Positions 50,528 through 59,700 of a DNA stretch of 64,000 bases are shown here, piece by piece. A program made the translations under genes and the position numbers. Origin of the DNA: Symsagittifera roscoffensis (lineage: Eukaryota; Xenacoelomorpha; Acoela; Convolutidae); contig NC_087069.1 of the NCBI RefSeq assembly GCF_963678635.1, forward strand, positions 56,280,952 through 56,344,951. Direction: 5' to 3'. The notes below the pieces were generated by a model. It saw nothing but the letters and a program-made list of their open reading frames with translations, had not been told where the DNA came from and did no database searches. Numbering within the stretch: position 1 is the first letter of the stretch; the number at the start of each line of letters is the position of its first letter.

Positions 50528-50717
50528 TTTACACTGGGATCAGGGGGGGTGATCCCTACAGGGATCATTGGGTATTGAGATCCCAACGTAAATTTTTGAG
50601 ATCCCATGTAAAAGTACTGATCCCATGTAAAATTTGTTATGATCCCAAATAATGATCCCACAAGTTTGATCCCAATGTATAATTTTTTAAACCAATGATC
50701 CTGAATGTAAATTTTTG
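50528..50717. repeat. Degenerate GATCCCA/TGTAAA repeat cluster
   Basis: At least seven GATCC(C/A) motifs, many followed within a few bases by (A/C)(A/T)GTAAA(A/T)TTTT, spaced about 20-30 bases apart. Too diverged for a clean unit. Confidence 0.6.
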
Positions 50718-51368
50718 TTAGGTTGATAGCTAAATCGTCCAAATGCCCAGACGGTGTATTTCGTTCTTTTTGTTTATGCACCAAATTGGAGTGGTATATA
50801 AAGTGGTTATAGCTATTAGTTTCATGCATGGTATATGAAAGACACTTGATTTCTGCACCGAATATGTTTGAAATATATGTATAGAATCAGCTTGAAATTT
50901 ATTCGAATAATTTGAATAGTGCTATATTTTTAAGTATTCTATTTAGCAAACTAAAATGTTTTGATAAATCCAAAGTGGGCTAAATGGTTTTTGAGCCTAC
51001 ATTGTAATTCGATACTTGATTAATACTCTAATTAACAAAAAAAATGGAAAAAAAAATCAATTAAAGCAAATGAATAAAAAATACAAATGTTAAAAAGAAA
51101 ATTGTTAAATAATGAGAAAGCATATGAAATAGGAAACGTTTCAAAACAGAATCATTATTGTAAAGGAAATCAGAAGCTTAATTTCATTGACAAGTTGATT
51201 GAAATGTATACGAAAACAGTCATGTAGAACTAAATAATAGTTTAATGAAAAAGCATATGGGTTAGGAAAGATTCGAGTATTGTGCATGTTTGATCCGTTT
51301 TTGTGTAGAAATATTGTCTAAACTTGTACCTAATTGTAACTATAAAATTGAAGTGGAACAAAATTTCC

Positions 51369-51440
51369 TGGGGTCCGAGTAGAGGAAAACGCATGGCGCT
51401 CGACTCTCAGCCGAAAGGCGGCGTTTCGAAACCCGTCCAG
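51369..51440 (+). repeat. tRNA-like sequence (probable SINE head)
   Basis: GGGTCCGAGTAGAGG resembles an A box. GACTCTCAGCCGAAAGG resembles an anticodon arm. GTTTCGAAACC (51422-51432) is a B-box-like palindrome. Mispaired stems make a working tRNA unlikely. A tRNA-derived SINE fragment fits better. Confidence 0.45.
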
Positions 51441-51640
51441 AAATTGTACTGAAAGGAGGCAAGAGTTGTTGGTATGGTGATATCCCCCCATAGATTGATT
51501 TTGTATTTTTTTTTGATAGTAATCTAACTTCTCGGATTATTGCTATTAATTTAACAATTGAGTAAAAATGTCAATTACTAAAAATGTAATGTTTAAAATG
51601 AAATTGAAAAGTGTACAAAACAGCCATATAAAATAGTTAG

Positions 51641-52087
51641 TTAATGAGAAAGCATGTGAGTTAGAAAACGTTTCAAAACATGATCATTTATGTAAACAAA
51701 ATCAGAAGCATCACCATTAAAGTTTTTATCATAAATCAAATGTGCAATATAAATACAAAAAGAACCGCACATGGTAGAGTTTGAGTCTTGCATGGGATAA
51801 TTTGTCATTATTTCAGTGACCTGATGAAATTTCTCGTTCAGTCGTTTAAACAGATTGGTGTACTGCCAAAGAGGAAGACCGAGAGGATCAGCAAAATATA
51901 AAATATTTCTTCTGTTGCAAATCACAATCCAATGTGTCCCCGGAGAATCTGATTTTGAAGTGTTCACAATCATAAAGATGTTGTTTGGGATGTGAGGTGG
52001 AAAATTATCCGCTGCAAATACTCCAAGAAACTTATATTTCAGATGTTTACAGTTCTGAATGAGATCCTGTAACTGGATTTCATCCAT
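51641..52087 (-). CDS. Adenain-like cysteine protease
   Basis: 148 codons. Catalytic elements are visible in order: His in 'GTHWIV' (about residue 53), Asp in 'YFADPLG' (about 69), the oxyanion Gln in 'YPMQDSNST' and the nucleophile Cys in 'MCGSFC' (about 107). This is the Ulp1/adenain fold arrangement. In adenoviruses and Polintons it matures capsid proteins. It is somewhat shorter than adenovirus proteases (about 200 residues). It is the last gene of the minus-strand block, starting 2 bases after the capsid gene stop. Confidence 0.88.
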   Translation of the reverse strand: MDEIQLQDLIQNCKHLKYKFLGVFAADNFPPHIPNNIFMIVNTSKSDSPGTHWIVICNRRNILYFADPLGLPLWQYTNLFKRLNEKFHQVTEIMTNYPMQDSNSTMCGSFCIYIAHLIYDKNFNGDASDFVYINDHVLKRFLTHMLSH

Positions 52088-52089
52088 TT

Positions 52090-53397
52090 TCAGACAGTCG
52101 AAATTGGAAGGACGTTCTTTGTAACTTTACGGTCAGATGTAATAAATACATTCGATGAGCGTATACCCCAAACAAAAATTTCCAGGTTTGCTGTCAAAGC
52201 GTTTGAGAATTGAAGATCGAGTGAAACTGAGCAGTTAGTAAGTTCTGGATGCAAGAAGTCATGAGCTGCCTGCTGTGTGCTAGTGAGATCGAAACACATA
52301 ATAAAATGCTGTTGATAGTTATCCAGAGTGATTCCCAGCCCGCAGTGCAACAAACCTAGCGCTGATAGTGTGTTGAAGAAGAGACGTTTATGATCTTGTG
52401 TACTGATTGGTGTACTTGCTATTGGTAAACCGTTTCGTCTCAAGGTAACTTGCTCTAATCCAAACTTTTGATAACGAAAAGAATTCGTTCGGTTTGTTCC
52501 TAGAAATGCATTATTTGTGTTCAATGCTATTATAATTTGTCTCACCGGTTCACGAGCAAAAATATCTTCCTGTTGCCAGCTGCGCTGACCAGCTGTTGCA
52601 AGAAATGTTTTTGTAATTTCTTCTTGATATGGGTAGTTCGCAGGAGTTTTGAGCAAAGTTGATTCAATGGCAGAGAGCACATGGTCGGTCACAGTCATTT
52701 TTCTAACATATAGGTTCGCTTCGAGTATTTGCAGCTTGTAATGCTTGGCAACATCTTCCGATATAATGAGAAAGTCTTCATGAGAACGTCTGTAGGAAAG
52801 TCTGAGGGTAACACCGCTCAACAAATGCTTGTCACATGCGAAAAAATCAACTCCAGCGGGTCCAAAGAACCAAATTTCCCTCGATTCACGGACCAGTTCT
52901 CGTTGAGATGTGAAATCAGCTGCATCGATTGCAGCGGGATTGTTTTCAAAACAATATCCCTGACACTTAAGCCATGAGTCCTTGGCTCCTTTGCTGTTAG
53001 AAAATTCTGTTCCAATAAAGCTTTTATGCGCAAAATTACTATTGGCATTTGAGATTTTGTGTCCATTAGCAGAGAGGGTACAGTCAGAGAAAAGGGAATA
53101 CAGGGAGTTGTTTACGAGGAACGGTGAATCAGACACAGTAGGATCAGTGTTGTCGTATCGCAGATCAGCTCCATTTGATTGCGTTACTTTGCATTGTATT
53201 TCCAAATAATTTTTTTGCAGGTCAACAAAATTTTTACGGTCACCGGTGATTTCAAATTCAAGCATTGGTCCATTGGGTGAATAGACAGGTCCAATTTTTT
53301 GATCAAAAGCGTTTTCAAAAGTAATCAAAAGAGGTTGTTTTTCAAACAAATCCAGAGAGCTATGGGTAGCTTCATTGGGTAACAAATTAGCGATCAT
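52090..53397 (-). CDS. Major capsid protein (double jelly-roll type)
   Basis: 435 codons, ATG at 53397. The pattern is that of the widespread metazoan Polinton protein often annotated as F54H12.2-like. An N-terminal 'LDLFEKQPL' is followed by a beta-rich series: 'GPMLEFEITGDRKNFVDLQK', 'NNSLYSLFSDCTLSANG', 'HLLSGVTLRLSYRRS', 'LEANLYVRKMTV' and 'FNTLSALGLL'. In Polintons this position, between core protein and protease, is held by the hexon-like capsid protein that forms the icosahedral shell. It looks intact. Assignment rests on pattern and gene order. Confidence 0.72.
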   Translation of the reverse strand: MIANLLPNEATHSSLDLFEKQPLLITFENAFDQKIGPVYSPNGPMLEFEITGDRKNFVDLQKNYLEIQCKVTQSNGADLRYDNTDPTVSDSPFLVNNSLYSLFSDCTLSANGHKISNANSNFAHKSFIGTEFSNSKGAKDSWLKCQGYCFENNPAAIDAADFTSQRELVRESREIWFFGPAGVDFFACDKHLLSGVTLRLSYRRSHEDFLIISEDVAKHYKLQILEANLYVRKMTVTDHVLSAIESTLLKTPANYPYQEEITKTFLATAGQRSWQQEDIFAREPVRQIIIALNTNNAFLGTNRTNSFRYQKFGLEQVTLRRNGLPIASTPISTQDHKRLFFNTLSALGLLHCGLGITLDNYQQHFIMCFDLTSTQQAAHDFLHPELTNCSVSLDLQFSNALTANLEIFVWGIRSSNVFITSDRKVTKNVLPISTV

Positions 53398-53806
53398 TTT
53401 TTATGTTTGAGAAAAAATCTGATCGACTTCTCACTGGTCTGATTTTTCTTCGAATGGTTGTTTTTCTTTTTCGAGCCCCTACTGACCTTCTTCTTCGTAA
53501 TCCATTCATTGGTGTCTTTCGACGACGTCTACCACTGCCAAGTTGTTTTCTTGCAGTTTTTGTGACGGTGTTTTTCAATGCTTGTTTAGGAGACTTCTTT
53601 TTCATAGCGACATCAATCAGTTCTGGCGCTGCACTCATCAAAAGTTCTCTGCCCAGTTTTTTCGCAGCCGGTAGAATAACCCGTCGTGCAAACGGTATAG
53701 CAACACGACCAATACCAGCAGCCAAAGCGCCAAATCGACTGCCGCGTTGTCGGTAGTGTCCAGAGAAATGAGGAAGTGAAGCTTGCTTTGCATAATATTG
53801 TTCCAT
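53387..53806 (-). CDS. Basic virion core protein (pX/pVI-like)
   Basis: 139 codons. The N-terminal third is 'LPHFSGHYRQRGSRFGALAA' followed by an amphipathic Ala/Arg-rich helix. The C-terminal half is strongly basic, with Arg/Lys runs ('GSGRRRRK', 'RRRRSVGARKRK'). Such small Arg-rich proteins precede the capsid gene in animal Polintons and are thought to condense the genome or link it to the shell, as adenoviral core peptides do. It overlaps the capsid gene start by 11 bases. Confidence 0.65.
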   Translation of the reverse strand: MEQYYAKQASLPHFSGHYRQRGSRFGALAAGIGRVAIPFARRVILPAAKKLGRELLMSAAPELIDVAMKKKSPKQALKNTVTKTARKQLGSGRRRRKTPMNGLRRRRSVGARKRKTTIRRKIRPVRSRSDFFSNIKNDR

Positions 53807-53812
53807 TGGTTT

Positions 53813-54682
53813 TCAATCAAAGCGCTTGAATTTTAGAGTCAACACAACTTTACCAGTTCCTGCAAAGGGCACTAGTCTTGCAGTTTCTGTGCGCAACTGT
53901 ACCGATATTGATTGTACAGATGAAGTGAATAATTTTTTGTAGTCTAAATTAGTGAAGTTTTTTCGATGATTAGGTTCAATGCTGCAGGCACTACCGTTTT
54001 TGATGCGTCTATTTGAATCAATGACGCGTAACAATGGGGCCTTTGCATCACCAACAGTTTGGTATTGAATAATGTCAATATAGACAAAAATTAGACTTGT
54101 CCCACTTGATAAGTCATATGGGAAATGAGATTCGTACAGTTCGTTTCCCTCATAAGATGCATCGAAGGAGGGTATCATTTTGTAACCAATGTGATATTCA
54201 CCGTTCTCATCAAGCTTTGCATTGTAGCCTAACAGACTGGGTGTTTGGGGACTTGGGAATGAGATTCCTTCATTTGCATTCATCCAAATGCTCATGCTAT
54301 TCGTGATTTCTTGAGGACTCGCATCAAAATGAATTTTGTCTTTGAGTTTTGTTTTTATCTCATTAATCAATTGTTCTATAAAAGTGTACTTTCCTGATTT
54401 GATAAAAACTTTTTCACCATAGTAGGGTTTGGAAATTGTATTCCGATTGCCAGCGTTGGATTTACTGGCTACTACTTCGGATGCTCTGAAGTACGTAAAT
54501 TCCTCATCAGTAACATTGTTTAATTTTGTGGGGAAAATTATTTCTGAGAGAGCAATTCTCCAATCTCCGTCTAAAGCTATTTCTTCTTTACAAAAATTTC
54601 TAAAACTGGCCAAAGTGTTGTCTGGGAAATAATCCATTGATGCTGTTGAAATCAAATGTACAGTAAGATCATCACTGCCCAT
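53813..54682 (-). CDS. Penton-like minor capsid protein
   Basis: 289 codons from ATG 54682; a longer frame begins at a TTG, but the ATG gives the usual 11-base overlap with integrase. N-terminal 'STASMDYFPDNTLASFRNF' and 'DGDWRIALSEIIFPTKLNN' match the hallmark start of the single-jelly-roll minor capsid family that accompanies the F54H12.2-type capsid. Beta-rich throughout. Expected at the five-fold vertices. Appears intact. Confidence 0.68.
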   Translation of the reverse strand: MGSDDLTVHLISTASMDYFPDNTLASFRNFCKEEIALDGDWRIALSEIIFPTKLNNVTDEEFTYFRASEVVASKSNAGNRNTISKPYYGEKVFIKSGKYTFIEQLINEIKTKLKDKIHFDASPQEITNSMSIWMNANEGISFPSPQTPSLLGYNAKLDENGEYHIGYKMIPSFDASYEGNELYESHFPYDLSSGTSLIFVYIDIIQYQTVGDAKAPLLRVIDSNRRIKNGSACSIEPNHRKNFTNLDYKKLFTSSVQSISVQLRTETARLVPFAGTGKVVLTLKFKRFD

Positions 54683-55688
54683 TTTCGTTATAATCAGCTT
54701 TGTTTCCAATTAAACTAAGTTCTTTTTCATAAAATTTTCCGCTGATTTCTTCTTTTTCCGCATCAATGAGACTGTATGTTGGAGGGTTCACAGTAGGAAT
54801 GGCAACTACTTCAAAAACTTCGTCTGTAAAAATCTGCTTGTAACCTTTTCTAAAAGGCAAGTCCGTCTTCGCTATTCGCACATAGTCACCAACATAAAAT
54901 TTTGGTTTCTGTACCAACTTCGATGAACTGTTTGCAATTAATGAAACTAAAGCAGGTACATGTTTTCTTGTGACCTTGTTTGGAGCCAATTTTGTTACTC
55001 TGTTAACGCGTGAGTTAATTGTTTGAACAAAACTTTGTAATTTTTCAATATAACTGTAAGTCCATTCAAAATCCAAGTACTTGTAGATAATACTTTTCAG
55101 CGATCGAATGTTTCTTTCGGCAAACGCTGATTTTTTTTCACTGTGAGTATTGTATTTGATGATTTCTCGTTTAATACATAACTTTTCGAACTCTCCTTCA
55201 AACTCGGTGCCTTTATCAACCCAAACTTTTTTTGGTTGTTTTGTTTTGATCATTTTTTTGAAAGCTTCGGTTGTTTCCTTAGCATATTTGGTCTTCAGGG
55301 GTTCCACTCGTAAGTAGCGAGAGAGACAATCGACAGCAACTAACAAATATCGTATCCCTCGGTTATATTTAGCCAATTTATCAACATAAGCCAAGTCAAG
55401 AGACCAAATTTCGTTGATATCGTTAACAATCACTTTTAGCCGAGGATATGTTTTACGAAACAATCCATACTTTGTATGTGATGCTTGAGATCTCAGAAAT
55501 TTTTAAACTTTTTTTGGTGAGAGTTGACTAGCATTTGTTAAATTTTTAACGCTACCAAATGCAGCTGGACCTTTCGTGTAGAATAGTTTGAGTTTCTTTT
55601 CTTCACTGATAGTAGGATTTCCATTCTTTTGTTGACGTCGTCGCAAACAATTCTCTACTGCTTTCATAGTTCTTATCATCGTCGTCAT
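54672..55688 (-). pseudogene. Retroviral-type integrase interrupted by a stop
   Basis: The downstream part (54672-55463 and a little upstream) has the D,D,E core: 'WSLDLAYVD', 'VWVDKGTEFEG' and 'AFAERNIRSLK'. A C-terminal chromo-like/SH3-like module ('YVGDYVRIAK', 'FTDEVFEVV') follows. The upstream part, in the same frame, carries the family's N-terminal 'FYTKGPAAFGSVKNL' motif. A single TAA at 55505-55503 separates them, and no ATG lies close after it. Polinton integrases insert element DNA into the host genome. The stop would remove the N-terminal domain, so this copy is probably inactive unless the stop is read through. Confidence 0.82.
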
Positions 55689-56543
55689 CGTCGTCGTTGG
55701 TGGTGGGGAAAAATTCTTTTTTCTGGGTTTTTCTTTTATCGGATTGCTTGGTTTTGGGTTTGAGAGTTGTCGATCGAGTCTTCGAAGAGGAGGGTTTTGA
55801 TCTCTTCGAGTCCTCAGTTGTCGGGTTGTCGGAGACGAAGGAGGAAGAAGTTGAGGGCTTGGATGCTTCGCTCTTAAGCGAGCGGAGAATCTGTTTGGCA
55901 TAAGTGTTGGACACTAAGCTAGGATCAAGATTCAGTTCTTTCAAAATTTGTGGATAAAAAACACCCTCAAGTTTTTTGTGTTTTGCTGTGTATCGTACAA
56001 AAAGGACTCAATTTTAACGAGTGTTGGTTTTCCTTGAATTAGAACATATTCGTCAACGTCTAAAGTCAAGGATTCAACTTTGAACAACTGCTTTAGCACT
56101 ATGTTTGCCCTTTCCAATTTATTAGCTTCCAATAGCTCTTGAATGGATTCCATAACCTTTCGAAACACTTCAGCGCTTTTTCCATTACTTTTTTCATCGT
56201 TTTTTTCTATTCTCTTTGAGCTTTTCTGCTGCAGTGAATTGTATGATTCAAAATTTTTTTCTGCTTCATCATCACCATCACCACTGAAATTAGTAAGTGC
56301 AGATAAATTTCTTTTTCGAAGATTTGGTACTACATTACTAGGGGTTAAAAGAATAGGAGATGTTGGGTTTAATGGTGGTGGAGAGTCACGGCTGATATTT
56401 CCTTCTCGAAATCGTTGTATGTAATTGAGTTGAGATGATTTGTCGTTAATTAATGGATTATGAAGGATTTGAGATTGTGGTGCAGTTTTTTCATCTGGAG
56501 CATATGTTTTTTGAGGAATGAGGATGAATTCTTCAGCATACAT
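55603..56543 (-). pseudogene. Conserved Polinton protein, frameshifted
   Basis: ATG at 56543. The first 200 codons end prematurely at 55941, but the -1 frame continues from the same place with 'YPQILKELNLDPSLV', then a Lys/Ser/Thr-rich tail and a 'NDDDDDDDKNYES' acidic run to 55603. The shift falls at a six-base homopolymer (55956-55961), so an indel is the simplest explanation. The N-terminal part is Ser/Pro-rich with a helical middle ('MESIQELLEANKLERANIVL'). The usual role in this gene cluster is unknown. A structural or scaffold protein is plausible. Confidence 0.6.
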
Positions 56544-56553
56544 GCCTGAGGTT

Positions 56554-56844
56554 CTAGTTTTTCAGGTAAAGGTAACACGATTCTCCAATTGATTTAACCA
56601 GTAAAATATTGTTTGCCAAAACTTTTCGTTTTTCTCGGAAACTAAACTTAGGGTCAACAATTTTTCCAAATGGTATTTTCTTACTCTCGATGAAACTTTT
56701 GTTAGCTGGAACATGTCCCAGAAAAACATTCACAAAACAATCGCAAAGAAATCTAATAAAATTTGAATCAGCTCCTGTCAAAATTGATCTACAATGGCGA
56801 CTATTGAGCATTTGCTTCAATATACATAATTCTTTCTCTTTCAT
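56554..56844 (-). CDS. Small conserved Polinton protein
   Basis: 96 codons from ATG 56844. The pattern 'ILKQMLNSRHCRSILTGADS', then 'RFLCDCFVNVFLGHVPANKS' and a basic 'FREKRKVL', matches a short protein that recurs next to the capsid genes in animal Polinton-like clusters. In those, a helix with paired Cys is followed by N-(V/I)-L-x-G-x-(V/I) and a Lys-rich end. Function unknown. Starts within the end of the ATPase reading frame. Confidence 0.55.
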   Translation of the reverse strand: MKEKELCILKQMLNSRHCRSILTGADSNFIRFLCDCFVNVFLGHVPANKSFIESKKIPFGKIVDPKFSFREKRKVLANNILLVKSIGESCYLYLKN

Positions 56845-57495
56845 TTTCAAGAGATGTGATAACTGCTTTTGAGGATGGTAAATAGAAAATGGTTGGTGAT
56901 GGTGGAACTATGTTTGACGAATAACGAAGACATTCTGAAGTTTTGGGATCCAAGTCTATCAACAGATGACCAAAATCTTCTCTCGTTGCCAACTGATACG
57001 CATGACGGAGGAATTTTGCGTTATTCTCAACTGTCTGCCTAAATAATCAATTTGTTGAATGTCTCGAGGTGATTTGAACAAAATTAAGTGAGTTGTATTC
57101 AAATCTATTGTACGTGATTGCTTACTTTGCTGAAATAAATTGTGCTTGACATAAATAACATGAACATTTTTATGTCGGCCTGCTGTAGCTAATTTAACAA
57201 AATCTTTTTCATTAAAAATTTCTTCACAGGTATCATCAAAGACAATCATGCAATCCCGTAAGTTATTAACAATTTCAAAGCTGGACAATTTTATAAATTC
57301 AATATCAAATTTGTTGCGAGAAACAAAGGAACGGTATTTGGGTTGATCGTGAAGATAAAAATAAAATATTTTGTTATACGATGGATAGAATGTACCTTTG
57401 AGAAGCATTTGAAAAATTAAATCAGTTTTGCCAGATCCCGAGGGACCTGAAACGGACATAAACAGACGATCTTTTGTTGAAATCATCTTATTCAT
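56801..57495 (-). pseudogene. FtsK/HerA-type genome-packaging ATPase, frameshifted
   Basis: Starts at ATG 57495, three bases after the membrane-protein stop. Walker A is 'GPSGSGKT' (about residue 17-24 from this ATG) and Walker B 'CMIVFDD'. A 'GRHKNVHVIYVKHNLFQQ' block follows, all typical of A32-like packaging ATPases. Near 57030-57042 the frame is lost, and the conserved C-terminus ('ATREDFGHLLIDLDPKTS', 'SNIV..PTIFYLP') continues in the -1 frame to 56801. The zero frame ends after 16 unrelated codons. The enzyme pumps DNA into preformed capsids. This copy is probably inactive. Confidence 0.85.
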
Positions 57496-57497
57496 TT

Positions 57498-57788
57498 TTA
57501 TAACTTGGGATTGGGTAACATGTAACCAACTGTACTGGATAGTATTGAAAGCCAAATGGCAGTCTCGTCACAACTAAGATTGTAAAAAGACAATTTTGAA
57601 ATAGATAAAGAGAGCAAAATGAAAATGAAACAGACTTGTGTGAAAAAGACAACTTCTGCAGACGGAAGAGAAACAGAATTACAAAATTTCCAAGATCTGT
57701 TTTCGTGAGATAAAGACTGTTCGACACCACCAATGTCTACAAAGTCGCAATCATTGTTCTCGACAGTGGTGGCTTCTTCAATTTCCAT
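57498..57788 (-). CDS. Small membrane protein of the Polinton cluster
   Basis: 96 codons from ATG 57788. A polar N-terminus is followed by a hydrophobic segment ('FFTQVCFIFILLSLSISKL') and a second one ending 'WLSILSSTVGYMLPNPKL'. The LSSxxGYxLPNPxL ending is a recurring signature of a small membrane protein found beside the ATPase in animal Polinton-like clusters. Possible roles are in the inner membrane or entry. No function is established from sequence. Confidence 0.6.
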   Translation of the reverse strand: MEIEEATTVENNDCDFVDIGGVEQSLSHENRSWKFCNSVSLPSAEVVFFTQVCFIFILLSLSISKLSFYNLSCDETAIWLSILSSTVGYMLPNPKL

Positions 57789-58074
57789 GTTTACTGGAAG
57801 ACTTTTTTTGCTTATTTGTATCAAGGTTGATAGTTACAACTGCATACCAATCGCCTTTTTTTCTCTCTGATCTATTGCCGTTTGGTTTGTATTTTATTAT
57901 ATATCTTGCTATGTTTTTGTCTGTCAGAAGTATCCGAACAATTTTTTCTACGTTTCCGGTACTGATTTCGTCTAATAACTCTTTTGGTAAATTCTCACCT
58001 GTTAAACTCACATTTTCTGTGTTTTCTTTTGGCAAAAATATTTTTTTGAAATTTTGAATTTTCAAACACGACAT
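57778..58074 (-). CDS. Small protein, paralogue of 58173-58472
   Basis: 98 codons. Contains 'LPKELLDEISTGNVEKIVRI' followed by 'ARYIIKYKPN', which matches 'LPAELKELVKTDNVEEIHLV' plus 'AHFVVKFKSN' of the next gene upstream. The two probably arose by tandem duplication. It ends in a Lys/Ser-rich tail. No family recognised. Confidence 0.45.
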   Translation of the reverse strand: MSCLKIQNFKKIFLPKENTENVSLTGENLPKELLDEISTGNVEKIVRILLTDKNIARYIIKYKPNGNRSERKKGDWYAVVTINLDTNKQKKSSSKHGN

Positions 58075-58172
58075 GTTAGCAACTAGTAATCACACAAGAT
58101 CAAAAGAAAATGAAAACAATCAATAAATATATTTATTATGATTCACAAAACTTGGCATATATATGTGATTCG

Positions 58173-58472
58173 TCATTTCGGTTCAACAGGCAAATCAACT
58201 CCTCGTTCAATGCAGAAAAACTCATATTTTGTGAATTTGTCATGGTTGCAATTAGATTTGAACTTAACAACAAAATGAGCAGCAACTCTGATAGTGGCTT
58301 GAACTAAATGTATTTCCTCAACGTTATCAGTTTTGACTAATTCTTTCAGTTCAGCCGGAAGCTGATGGTCATGCAAATGGATTTGTCTTCTATCTCCCAG
58401 CTGAGGTTGCAGCCCTTCCAGGTTGAGATTGATCAACGGAATTGACTGGCGAAATTCCTGGAGTCTGGACAT
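58173..58472 (-). CDS. Small protein, paralogue of 57778-58074
   Basis: 99 codons, ATG at 58472. Shares the LPxEL...NVExI...(Y/F)(I/V)(I/V)K(Y/F)KxN pattern with its neighbour. Starts inside the end of the 58390-58713 ORF. No family recognised. Confidence 0.45.
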   Translation of the reverse strand: MSRLQEFRQSIPLINLNLEGLQPQLGDRRQIHLHDHQLPAELKELVKTDNVEEIHLVQATIRVAAHFVVKFKSNCNHDKFTKYEFFCIERGVDLPVEPK

Positions 58473-58713
58473 TGTACAGGTGAAAGTAGTGAAGAACTGT
58501 AAAAAATTTCCGTAAATTGTCGATTTTGATATCGTTCAATGTAATTTGTTCGAGTTTTTGCAGGAGTGGTTTTCCTCGACAATCTAATATGCCTGTCCGC
58601 GTAAGAGTAACTTTAATTCTTGGTGTTAAAATGTTTTCAGGACTCTGATTAGTCATTGAATCGTAAACCACCAAATTTGGAGATAAGGTTGTTTGCATCA
58701 TTGGACAGTTCAT
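58390..58713 (-). CDS. Unknown small protein
   Basis: 107 codons, ATG at 58713. Overlaps the exonuclease-like gene by 65 bases and the downstream gene by 83. Beta-rich looking middle ('PRIKVTLTRTGILD'), 'FFTVLHYFHLYNV' near residue 75. The last 25 codons overlap another gene and are low-complexity. Not recognised. Confidence 0.4.
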   Translation of the reverse strand: MNCPMMQTTLSPNLVVYDSMTNQSPENILTPRIKVTLTRTGILDCRGKPLLQKLEQITLNDIKIDNLRKFFTVLHYFHLYNVQTPGISPVNSVDQSQPGRAATSAGR

Positions 58714-59236
58714 TTTGTAACCAATCGAAAAAAACTTTGGATTTTCTACGTGTACAATGCTTTAATAATTGATGCGAGGGAAGTAAATGAGAATGTCGTT
58801 TGCAAATATGTTTTTCTTGACCCAATAACTGTTCAATCTTTGGGCAGCCAATATCTTCCAAATTTGTCACGGGTAATTTCAAGTATTCAGCTAATAAAAC
58901 AGATTTTTGTGTACCTTTAGCAAAAAAATGGGAATTTGGGTTCCTCAAACGAATGCTGTCAAAAATGTGATCCAAGTATGAGTAAGGGTAATCACCTTCG
59001 TCCCAACGAAGCCCGTGTAGAAATTTAGATACCCAATTGTACGCTTTTTTCTCTTCTTTTGATAAATTGTTGAATTGAACTGGTGGCAGAAAATGAATTG
59101 TATCAATTGTATTAGCAGAGCAAACGGAAAGTTCCTTTATGATCAAAGGTTTCTTGCCACATTTAAATCCTTCAATATCTAAAATAATGAGATGGTTGAA
59201 AAACAATTTTTTAGTTTTCTTTCTTTGGGTTAACAT
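58649..59236 (-). CDS. DnaQ-like (RNase H fold) exonuclease-like protein
   Basis: 195 codons from ATG 59236 (a GTG lies nine bases upstream). 'LIILDIEGFKCGKKPLIIKE' gives a D-x-E pair at the start of a beta strand, as in the ExoI motif of DEDD 3'-5' exonucleases. A 'SHFFAKGTQKSVLLAEYL' block and a late 'HSHLLPSHQLLKHCTRRK' block carry the further polar residues. Proteins of this shape are common near Polinton-like genes and in arthropod genomes. The predicted role is nucleic-acid trimming or repair. The later catalytic Asp cannot be placed with certainty. Confidence 0.5.
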   Translation of the reverse strand: MLTQRKKTKKLFFNHLIILDIEGFKCGKKPLIIKELSVCSANTIDTIHFLPPVQFNNLSKEEKKAYNWVSKFLHGLRWDEGDYPYSYLDHIFDSIRLRNPNSHFFAKGTQKSVLLAEYLKLPVTNLEDIGCPKIEQLLGQEKHICKRHSHLLPSHQLLKHCTRRKSKVFFDWLQNELSNDANNLISKFGGLRFND

Positions 59237-59245
59237 GACTTTCAC

Positions 59246-59653
59246 TCAACATTCCAACAAACGAAATAACTTTGGTTTGAATGTTTTAAGAAATAAGCAA
59301 AACGCAATACCTGTCACGTGACCCAGGTAACAGTTTTTTATTGGACAAGGCAAAACATATGTGTACCCAGGACCGGTATGATTTTTTTCTTGAAAATATC
59401 CCGCTGCGTCATGCAAAATAGCATGTATTCTAAGAAATTTGAAATGTTTCAAGTGTTTGTCGAGCGACGAATTGTCTATTCCAATTAAACCACCATATGG
59501 TATGTTTTTCAAAACAAAATCCAAATTAATATCAGCATCCAAATACAAACAAGTAGCTAAAAAATACTGAAATCTGACCGATTTGTCTGGATATTGTGAT
59601 TTTAAGTCTATGAAAATTTCATGAATGAGTTTTAAATCGAAAGTTGAAATCAT
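59246..59653 (-). CDS. Unknown protein with H-H-D/GPGY motifs
   Basis: 135 codons from ATG 59653. The C-terminal half has 'RIHAILHDAAGYFQE', 'GPGYTYVLPC' and a Cys/His-rich stretch 'CPIKNCYLGHVTGIAFC' that could bind a metal. Not recognised. It ends ten bases before the exonuclease-like gene. Confidence 0.4.
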   Translation of the reverse strand: MISTFDLKLIHEIFIDLKSQYPDKSVRFQYFLATCLYLDADINLDFVLKNIPYGGLIGIDNSSLDKHLKHFKFLRIHAILHDAAGYFQEKNHTGPGYTYVLPCPIKNCYLGHVTGIAFCLFLKTFKPKLFRLLEC

Positions 59654-59700
59654 GTTTACTGAACTCAATATAATGGAAAAGGAAAAATGAAAAGTATCAA

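Larger units (their letters stand above)
49484..51640. other. AT-rich spacer, no gene found
   Basis: Between the GCNT-like exon and the first Polinton gene. It contains the GATCCCA repeats and a tRNA-like sequence listed separately. The Polinton left terminus probably lies here, but its inverted repeat cannot be recognised because the right end is outside the window. Confidence 0.5.

Noticed and set aside
51369-51440. Functional tRNA gene
   Set aside because: Box-like motifs are present but acceptor and D stems do not pair well; SINE or pseudogene is more likely.
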